In this document: positions 55,147-64,000 of the stretch, piece by piece
Layout of the letters: each line of letters begins with the position of its first letter
Position numbering within the stretch: position 1 is the stretch's first letter
Source: Eublepharis macularius
Taxonomy: Eukaryota; Chordata; Lepidosauria; Squamata; Eublepharidae
Assembly: GCF_028583425.1 (NCBI RefSeq)
Contig: NC_072795.1
Location: 66,540,001 to 66,604,000 of the forward strand
Length of the DNA: 64,000 bases
Direction of reading: 5' to 3'
Made by a program: the position numbers and the translations under genes
The notes under the pieces: model-generated
Told to the model about the DNA's origin: nothing
Seen by the model: the letters and a program-made list of their open reading frames with translations, nothing else
Database searches by the model: none

Positions 55147-55445
55147 GAGCCAAAACACACGTTAAGAAATACCTAGGTTCAGCACGTGTTCTCTTACCTC
55201 AAGGTTTGCCGGGATCTGTAGGCGTCCTGGAAGCTTAAAGTTTAGCATTTACAGAGCAGCAGGGAGGGAAATACAGGCGCCTGTATTTCCCTTCCCCTTC
55301 CTGCTGCTCTGTAAATGCTAAACTTTAAGCTTCCAGGATGCCTACAGATCCAAGCAAACTTTGAGGTAAGAGAACGAGTTTAGCATTTACAGAGCAGCAG
55401 GGAGGGAAATACAGGCGCCTGTATTTCCCTTCCCCTTTCTGAAGC
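55147..55445. mobile_element. PIF-type foldback MITE with a duplicated palindrome
   Basis: The left end GAGCCAAAACACACGTTAAG follows TAA (55144-55146). A palindrome of about 190 bp (55185-55375) is centred on GGCGCC at 55278, with arms including GATCTGTAGGCGTCCTGGAA and GCATTTACAGAGCAGCAGGG. A second partial palindrome (55376-55445), again centred on GGCGCC, follows and replaces the expected right end. The PIF assignment rests on the 3-bp target only. Confidence 0.65.
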
Positions 55446-58400
55446 TCTGCCGCAGTCATTGGTGCTGCACTGTGCAGGTACACAGTACTGTTGCTCAATC
55501 TGCTTAGACTGGGAGATGGGCATGGGAGATGGGTATGTGAAGTGCCACCACCACTCTGATGAGCAGAAGGCATGCCTACCACCACCCTTCCCCCCTTTAT
55601 GTGGAGCCACCTTTGCAATAGTACAGACACAGAGATAAACACTCTTGTTTGCCAGCATGCCAACATCATCAGAGGTAGGTATTGCATTTTATTTGGCACT
55701 TGGGCCAAAAAAGATTGCTTTCCCCATCTGAAACTCATGAGGCATGCCAACCTATGTCATGGAAAAGAAAAAAAATAAATACACAAACGTGTACAAGGGC
55801 TATCAAATGATATGGAGGATGCTGTCACCACAACCACCGCAGGAGTTAGTTTTACTGGCCTGACTGCTGTTTATCCAGCCTCCATCTTTGGCCACTGCCA
55901 TTTTACCCTCATGCCAGAAGGTATAATGTCACTTCTATCGCTTTCCACTTTATCCATGTCACTTCTTGAACTGATTTGATCCAATAAAAGTCATTATTTC
56001 TTTTTTTGTTTGTTTTCTTACCATAGTTTGGATTTTTTCAAAATACTCCCAAGACTGTTTTCTTATATCAATCAATCATTTATTTAATTGGCTTGTATTT
56101 ATCTTTGGAATTCTGTATTTTTAATTATAAAACAAGCTATTATTGCTTCCTATGAAAAATGTGTACGTAGGATCCAAGTTAAAGCAGCTCTTAGAATCTG
56201 CCCCTCTAGGACACGGTCTCTCTTTGCACTGGCCTAGCCAGGTCAGAAAACAGGGACCTAGCCCTCTGATGGAACCCTATCAATTGTCCACAAAAAGGGG
56301 TGGAGCTAGGTGAGACTTGGGAGGGAGAAATTTTTTCTCTACTCTCTCATGTGTCTCCCTGTCCACACACACACTCATGCCTGATATATGAATGGGTAGA
56401 CTTGCTTAAATACACAAGGATTCCCCAAGATATATATTTTAGCTCCTAGTTTATTCATTATAATGTTTTCTGTATCACCCATCCCTTGGGATAATAGCAG
56501 TGTTGACCTGAGATTTTTTTTAACCAGGTAATGCAAGGGAAAAGGGTTACCTCCCCCCAATCTCCTACCCCCACCTGCCTTTAAGGAAAATGATAGACCT
56601 CAAGAGATTTCAAATCCTCTTCATTAATGCTTACATTTTATCTAGTTTGGCCCTGCCTGTCTTTCTGTGCATTACTGACTGCAGAACCAGCAAGGACAAA
56701 ATACAATAAAAAACAGCCCCCACTTAAAAAGGATGCAATCCTAGAGATAGTTTCCTGGGATTTAGCCTAATTGAAGAAAGCATGGCTTACTTCTAAGCAC
56801 ACCCACTTAGGGCTCAAAGATCCTTAGACTGAAAGCCCTCCCCAAACCCATGAGACTGGCTAAACAGACCTACTGAAACAATCATCTGGTGGCAGAATCC
56901 ATGTGTACATATCTGATAGCTCACTATTCTTCTGACCCCATTCCAGATGCCAGAATATCATTTCCCAGTATTACCAACTGAATTAATTTCCCCCCAGTTT
57001 GGATTAGATTAAACGTGTCCCTTGGGTTTTGTTTTACTTTGCTGCAACAGACTAACATAGCTACTCTTTTGAATATATTAGCAAATGGGGCATTTTCAGT
57101 TTGAGCTTTCATTAATCATTACCTTAATGTATAACCCTGTTTAACAGAATTACTAAATGACTTCTCAAATATATAGCACTGTGAGTCCAATGTATCTCTA
57201 CAAGTAGCAAAGCAAGGAGAAGATATTTAGGGTGGTCTTCTCAGCATCAAAGACTTTTAGAGGAGAATTTAATAGCCATATTATTAAGCAGAGGTGTGCT
57301 GTTTGTGTGGGGGTTCCCTTGATTTTGCAGCAAGGAGGCATATAGAAGCAGGGACAATAAGACTTGCCCACAGGCTCTTTGGGAACTGTGGTCCCTGATA
57401 TTCTATGTCATTTCACATCTGAAGAAATCTAAAGTTCTTTATCTGTCAAGGCTTCTAGGAAGCCAGGTCAGAATGCATAATATAGATTATATGCTAGTAT
57501 TTTTAATGGATAGCAAGTGCTTATCTTCTGAACAAAGGCAATGGAAAAGTTAATTGAATGCAACTTTCTTCTAATGCTAAGCCAACACACCCACTGTTCA
57601 ATCCTCCTCCACCAAAAAGTAATTTTTGCTTTAGTTTCATAAACTTACAAAAACACAGAAACAAAATATACAAAACACAGAAAATAATGACAATGAGATA
57701 TCTTAATGTCTAATAAAGTACCTCCAATAAATAACAAACCAACATTGCATAAAACACTATATAAAAAGTATACATCCCTTTGTGGCAGTAGCATGAGATG
57801 ATCTGCTCAGTTTGACTGGAGCACAGATATTGTTACATAGTCTTGTTTTTAAGACTAGCATCCAACAAGGTTACCTGTCTGAGCTGCTCCTTTTCTTCTG
57901 TGCTTGCTAGAACTTCCAGTCCTGATACTCACTTGACCGGCTAATTTCCTTCCACCTACAGTAGATGCAAGGAGGAAGTGATAGGATTAATGGCAGCTCT
58001 TCTGGCCTATGAAGAGTCTAGTTCCTGGTTTAACCAGCCAATCCATGTAACAGGGTGGGTGGTGCAGCTTGCAGCCACCAGGTTTGCAGGCTCAATTGTG
58101 TGACTGTCCCAGGTGAGGAAGTTTGCAGAGCAACATGAAGACAGGTAAGGGGGCACAGGAGGGGGGCTGACTGATCAGAGATTATTTACATCTCTTTGAA
58201 GATAGTTTGTCTTTTAACTGTCTGTGGATTCTTTTGTGCCAGATCAGAGAGGAAAACTGCCAGCACAAACAAGGGCATAAGGCGAGGGAAGGTTTACCTG
58301 CAGATAGAAGACTGCAATTTAATGCAGGTGTTTCCAGGGACAGGACAGCTAGACCTGTCCAAGGTACTGAAAGTTCCTGCTCCACTCACAAAAGGAACAA

Positions 58401-60944
58401 AAGAGAGCTGTAGAGTCCTAGAGGAATGTTGCCTACAAGTCAAATGGCATCAGAGTGGGGCATGGTCCATATCTTGTCTTATCCCACAAGTGTTTGTAAG
58501 TTCCCCGCCCCCGTGCTGCATCTCTAATGGAAGGGATGACATCACTTATTTATTAAGGTCAGGTCACTCAGCAAGCGGGCTGCACTCCAACTAATGTGCA
58601 AGCCTTTGAGAGCAGAGGCAGAGGGGGAGAGAGGAGAGAATGGGACTTGCGTCTCACTGGTGCAGAATTGCCTGGAAAATCCCTCCTCCCCTCCCCTCTC
58701 CCAGTGTGATTGTGTGACAGAAAGGAAGAGGTCTCCAGGGCTTTCCAGAGCTCTTCATCTTTTCAGACAGAATGACCCTGTCATCTTCACCATATAGAAG
58801 CCCTTGTTTGAGGCACAGAAGCTCTTACAGATTGTTATTCAGGAGATTACAATGGATATGCTCAGAGCAAAAGCTTTAGACATTTACACTGGCTGAAACT
58901 GATGGAAAATGAAGCATATGGGCTGAGATTACAGTAGAGTACTTATAGTGTGTGGAGTTGTTTACAAACAAGAATAGAGAATACAGCATAGATTTAAATT
59001 TGGGGTGGTGTGTAACTAGAGGAAGGAACTTTCAGTAACATCAAAGGAAGCAGGTCTGATTCTCTTCTCAGTATTTCACTGTTTAAAGGAGAAGCTACTC
59101 TGTTGAATGTGGCAAATTTAAGGTGAGATTCTAAAATTCAGATGTACGTATGTAAAACTAGAATTCCTGTAATGAATTTGCTGTCCTAACTATATTTGCT
59201 TCATTTTGACTTTTACTGTTTACTAGCCATTTGCCTATGTCTCACTCAAAGTTTTGATGTGGCAATTGGACTGTCTCCATGAGATCTATGAGTGCAGATT
59301 GCCAGTCATATTCATAGTCTATCCAGTTTGAAATATCCTCATGGGAAGAATGCATAATAATTCATGTTCAGTGTATGAAAGCACAATTGAATAAATTTGC
59401 ACAAAGAGAAAAAAAAATACCTACATCTTGAATGCTGTGGTTACCTTTAAGTATGGTTCTGACATTAATATATCTCTACATTATTTTACCCTGTTTATAT
59501 TTGTGTTGCTTCAACATCTATTGATCATTGTGGGCTCAGAATTCTCCCATTGCATTTAAAACATGAAATAGCCAAAATTAATACTTTTGAACCCCATTCA
59601 TTTTTGATTTGGAGTTAGGCATTAATAATTGCTTAATTTTGGATGGATCACGTGTTTAGTTTCGCACTATTCAGTAAAATATGTTATAGTATTGGATACT
59701 GTATCTGTCCATTGCATGAGCATTATTTCCAAAGTGGAAAAGGGTGGATCATAATTCCCTTCTCAAAATATTGGATACCTTATACAACAATATGAAAGCA
59801 CTTCAATTTGGCATTGACCCATAGTAAACTCATGCAGCTATGCCTCCAAGTCATTCTGCTGTATTCATGTGAAATTAAAGTATATTAAGCTAATATTCAG
59901 TTCTGGTTTTAGTTGAACAGATGTAAATCCAGTCATTCTATAGAAGATAATTTGCTGGCAATTACCATGTCATAAAACTGGAGGTGTACCACTGAAGTTA
60001 AGGGAAGTGTTCTAGATACGTTCTGGACTATAACCTTCCTACAGTGATTTGGGAAAACAATGGATGTGATCCATTTTCTCTTTGGAATAAATTGTCTCAG
60101 GTATGCTAAGCTAGTTTCATTCATTATCAAATACAATTTCCCAGATAATTATTTATCTGGCAAAAAATATAGTCCCCCCCCCAACTTGGAAAATGCTATC
60201 ATATTAATTATTGCTGACACATTTATGCTAGCAATGTGAATGTAGATCCATCCATTATATTATATAGGATAGCAAATATGAAGTTCCCTGGAATTAAGAT
60301 AAATGAGCATTAGAATATTAACCTAAAATTGACGTCCCAAGGAGAGTTGTACGGCAGAGGTAGTAGTTACATTAAAAATCCTCTATTCAACATGTTATTT
60401 TTAATTGCATTTAATTGCAGCCTTGTGAATAGGAAAATAAGCTTTAAAATCAATATACTAAATATTTAAAAACTTGAGGAAGGACTAAAGATTGGTTACC
60501 TTGGATAGGATACATGGCTTTTAGGAAGGAAACTCTTGCTGCATCACAAAAGAGGTTTAGTGAGAGTATAGAATCTAACTTGATCTTTATCATTATCATT
60601 CATGCAGCAAATCTGTGTGGAAGGAGCTTGGATTTGAAGCTATGAAAAGCAAAATGTTCCCAATGTATCCTGCATTTTAGGAACAGAAAATTTTTCCCAA
60701 GGACAGACCTCAGTGGTAACAGCAACAAAACAAAATGAGGTCACATGAGATACTACTATGATTCACCGGAATATGTCCAACATCTGTTTCCATTGGTGGG
60801 AAGCAACATAGGGGCCAAAATGTAACAAACTAGCCCAACTCTCCTGAAGAAGTCCAGCTTCTCCATTTCCTAGAACTCACGTGTTTTTCCAAGATTGTCC
60901 AAGAGTGAGAGCCTCTCCATGAACAACCACCCTCCAATGCAGCC
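55446..60944. other. intergenic region between otopetrin gene and PDZD7
   Basis: No protein exon is recognised. A GC-richer stretch at 58020-58800 could hold PDZD7 5' UTR or promoter, but no splice pattern decides this. An old Penelope-type fragment (GCTGCAACAGACTAACATAG) lies at 57038-57060. The 132-codon frame at 58196-58594 has no recognised family. PDZD7 5' UTR is expected just before 60945. Confidence 0.45.
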
Positions 60945-61137
60945 ATGGCACATGCTCTTGATTCATTCCAGGGGGAAATTATTTACCCCACTCATTCTCG
61001 AGGCTCCAGTAGTGACATCAGCACTGCTAACCGTCTCCTACTGAGCAAGCAGAACCGCATGGTGAATGGGAACCACCGAGGCATCCGCACTTCATCCCCC
61101 ATGGGAAGAGTTATCCTCATCAATTCACCTCTTGAAG
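60945..61137 (+). CDS. PDZD7: PDZD7, first coding exon (gene continues past window)
   Basis: PDZD7 is a PDZ scaffold of the ankle-link complex of hair cells with USH2A, ADGRV1 and whirlin. The exon encodes 64 residues beginning [15 protein letters not shown]. It includes the family block [15 protein letters not shown], which in human PDZD7 reads almost the same just before the first PDZ domain, and [13 protein letters not shown] upstream. The donor is GAAG/GTATTG, phase 1. The 64-residue size fits the human N-terminal segment. No further PDZD7 exon is seen to 64000, so the first PDZ domain lies beyond the window. Confidence 0.85.
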
Positions 61138-64000
61138 GTATTGTTGGGGCAAAGATGGGAAATTGGAGTACACTTCTGACATCTTTCCTACCCATCTCTC
61201 TACCTAGATTTTTGATACTGTTTGAGATCAGCCCATAGGGGAAATCTGTTGGTTAACCATCTCAATGGCTTGTCTTACATGTATATTATTGGCAAATACC
61301 AAAATATCCATTGTCCATCTTAACAGACTACAGAGGGAAATCCAGCCAGTGAAACATTTCCACAGTCATAGGTAGCATTCTTTATAAAAGTTTGATTCCT
61401 GCGGAAGTTTTAAAATGTGGGAAAGCATAGGAAAGAAATATCCCTTCCAAACTGACAATGAAGAATCAGAAAGGGCATGAAGCATTCCAAGATACCTCTT
61501 TTTTTACCATATGTATTCAATGAAGTATAGTTTGAAATACTTTGTGCACGTTCAGTATTGAAAAGGTCTATTGATTTTTTTATTTGGGGGTTGCTATTTT
61601 TCCATAGCACCTCCCAAATGTACTTCACTGGAAGTGCTTAGCAAGCTATCAAATACTTGTCTGAGATAACAATCCTTCCCCAGTTAGTACCCCTTTATTT
61701 CTGAGGTTCTTTCTTCAACCGTAGAGTCTCAGCTCTCACCCCTTTCTGAGCCCACGGTCACCCAATGAGCTTCCATGGCAGCGTGGGGATCTAATTCAAC
61801 ATATCCCAGGTCCTAGCTGGACACTAGCCACTAAATGACACCATTTCAAAAAATAAACTGAAAAACCCATTTGATATTAAGTTATTAAGTCATATTAAGT
61901 TAAATTTAAAGATAAGGAGAGTTGATCCTATTTTTATTTTATTATTGTTATCATTAACAAGATTTTTACCCTACCTTTCCGCCCTCACTGGGCTCTCAAG
62001 GGAGCTAGTTAATACTGGATAATATTCAGATCTCTTCCTTGATTTCGGAGCTGGCTGCCTATTGCAGTGTTCACAGAGCTGAGAGGGATGCGAAGAGAGC
62101 AGAGCAAGTGAGGAGACAGTAACTGCTTGGGAGTTTTCCTCCTTCTCTGTTCCTCCCCCCTTACTGATCTGGCTGGGGTTGGCGCTTGATCAACTTCTGT
62201 TGCTTCCCCCCCCCCCCGCACCGCAGGCAGAAAAATCTTTCTCCCCCCACCCCGCCCTTACCATACTGCTTGAGTCTATAACTGGAACTGCTGCTGCTGT
62301 CAGACCACTTGGGTCCATTTATGGAGCCAGTGGTGCATCTGCAGGCAGAAAATCTCCAGCAGCCTAATCCAGAGAGGGAAAGAAGGCACGAATGAAAAAT
62401 GAACAAAAAATTAAGAATGAAATAACGAATACAGTTTTTGAAGTGTAATGAAAACGAAGTGTTTTTCTAGATTTAGAACACTATAGATTTAACAGCTAGG
62501 AGACAAATTAAGCTATTTGCCTTCCACAAACAAAAGAGATCCATGTTAGCCTTTGGCGGGACAGACTAGGTATGTGGCATCATTTTAAGAAGGCTTTGAG
62601 CAGTGCTGTTTATCATGCTCTTTTTCTTGCAAGAAGTGTTACAGATAATCAGGAGAAAACAAGAGACTGCCTTATCTTTGACATAACATTCCGCATAGTC
62701 CTGTGATTTTCTTTTACATTCCAATACTGTACCAAAAAATGTAAATATAATCCACTTCTGTGACCATTATGTATTATGCCCCATTAATTTTGGGGTGTCT
62801 GGGGAGAGAAAGAGAGCAAAGTGATATAAACTGTTTCTGTTACAGCCAGCCAGCTTGCAGCCACAGGATCTGTCTGGAAGCTACCATCACAATCCAGCAC
62901 TTGGTATTTGGGGGGGCGGGGCGGATAGCCTTTCTGGAGAAGCATTACTCACTGTCAAGTTCTGGTTTCATTTACATGATTCTGGAGGCCTGCCTATATT
63001 TAATCTGGTCTTGGAGTGCTTTCCGCTTTCTACCATAGAGTTGTTTTTTCAAATAACCCTAGAGCAGGATTAGTCATACTAACATGCCATAGAAATGACC
63101 TGTCTGGCAATGCTATCCTCCTTTCTACCACCCCACCAGCTAATGCGGCCAGCCCCCCTTACCTTGAAAGCAGGTCATGGGGGGTCCCCTTCTGAGCAGT
63201 GGGCCTGGGCCCCAATCCAGGCCTCACATCCACTCCGGAGGTCGGCCTCCAGTGACGTCACTTCTGGTGTAAAGCCGGAAGCAATAGCAACTCTTTGTGG
63301 CAAAATTAGCCCCAAACATAGAGCTTTCACTACGTTTGGGGCTGATTTGTCCCCACTGAGATCCCATAGCTTCCATTTTTACTCCAAAAGTGATGCGATT
63401 GGGAACCTCTGAAGCACACGTGCCATTTCAGCATGTTCTTCAGGGCTCCCTGCCTGCTTCCTCCCTCCTTTCCCCCCAGGTGAGAGGGGTCAGGGGGTGA
63501 AAGGTGGGAGTGGAGATCCCCCACTAGGAGGCTGGTATCCCTGTCATCAGCACTGCATCAGCAGGCCCCTTCACTAGGCCCTGCACCACCTCCTCTGTCG
63601 GCACCTCAGCTGCAGATGCCTCCACGGAGCCCCAGGACGCCTTCCACCTTGCAGCGGCAGCTGTTGACACCCGTGCCCCATCCTGGGCAACAATCCCTGG
63701 CCATGCAGCTGACTCACCTGCCTCCTGCAGCAACATAGGCAGCCTCAGCCAGTCCTACCGGAATGCTTTAGCAGCCAGACAGGGCAAGTACATACAGACC
63801 CCAGGTCGCTGAGGGAGGCACTAAGGAAATGTCAGCAGCAGCAAGGCTGAGCCAGGCAGAGAGCTGAGCAACCCACCCGCCCGCCCCCCATGGACTGAGA
63901 TGAGGTGGGAGGGGCCAGAGAATTGTGGAGGCTACCCAACCCTCCCACTGGATAAGCTGGGAGAAGAGCCACTCAGGGAGGCTGGGTGGGAATTGGGAAG
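61138..64000 (+). other. PDZD7 intron 1 (incomplete)
   Basis: No PDZ exon is present. A degenerate minus-strand tRNA-SINE may lie at 61690-61845 (GTCACCCAATGAGCTTCCAT, ACACTAGCCACTAAA) and a LINE-like tail at 61935-62010. A poly-C run lies at 62208-62218. The last 900 bp are GC-richer and may be repeat-derived; not classified. Confidence 0.45.

Noticed and set aside
58196-58594. 132-codon frame with a hydrophobic start, upstream of PDZD7
   Set aside because: The Cys-rich start mimics a signal peptide, but no family, Kozak context or splice pattern supports a gene.

Overview
The window looks like a nuclear genome segment from a squamate reptile, possibly a gecko or other lizard. Vertebrate genes with short exons and GT-AG introns sit in AT-leaning DNA dense with lizard-type repeats: L2-clade LINEs, Penelope-like elements, an L1-derived element, tRNA- and 5S-rRNA-derived SINEs, hAT- and PIF-type MITEs and short palindromic elements. 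The species is inferred from repeat content only.

Three protein genes are recognisable. (1) SFXN3 (sideroflexin, a mitochondrial serine/amino-acid carrier) is on the minus strand: start codon at 25530, ten coding exons, stop at 13728, 322 codons in all. Its probable noncoding first exon and promoter lie in a CpG island near 35.9-36.7 kb. (2) An otopetrin (OTOP-family proton channel) is on the plus strand with six coding exons from 44041 to 53407, 582 codons, and every junction in phase. (3) The first coding exon of PDZD7 (Usher-network PDZ scaffold) is at 60945-61137 on the plus strand; the gene continues beyond the window. PDZD7 and SFXN3 are head-to-head neighbours in human; here an otopetrin gene lies between them.

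Layout: 1-12.7 kb is gene-free, repeat-bearing DNA downstream of SFXN3. 12.7-36.4 kb is SFXN3. Its introns hold a hAT element (19.4-19.9 kb), an L2 3' end (22.9-23.5 kb), a perfect 37-bp inverted repeat (23.7 kb) and an inverted Penelope-like composite (31.85-34.04 kb). 36.4-44.0 kb is intergenic, with a PIF-type MITE, a 3.6-kb broken L2 LINE and a solo LTR inserted in that LINE. 44.0-53.4 kb is the otopetrin gene; its last intron holds a 1.53-kb retrotransposed element with L1 ORF1 but no ORF2. 53.4-60.9 kb is intergenic, and 61.1-64.0 kb is PDZD7 intron.

The most unusual items are the ORF1-only (half-L1, HAL1-like) element with a perfect 16-bp target duplication, hammerhead-ribozyme-like folds in the Penelope-like sequences, the otopetrin location, a GC-AG intron in SFXN3, and a family of ~88-bp near-palindromes present at least five times in 64 kb.
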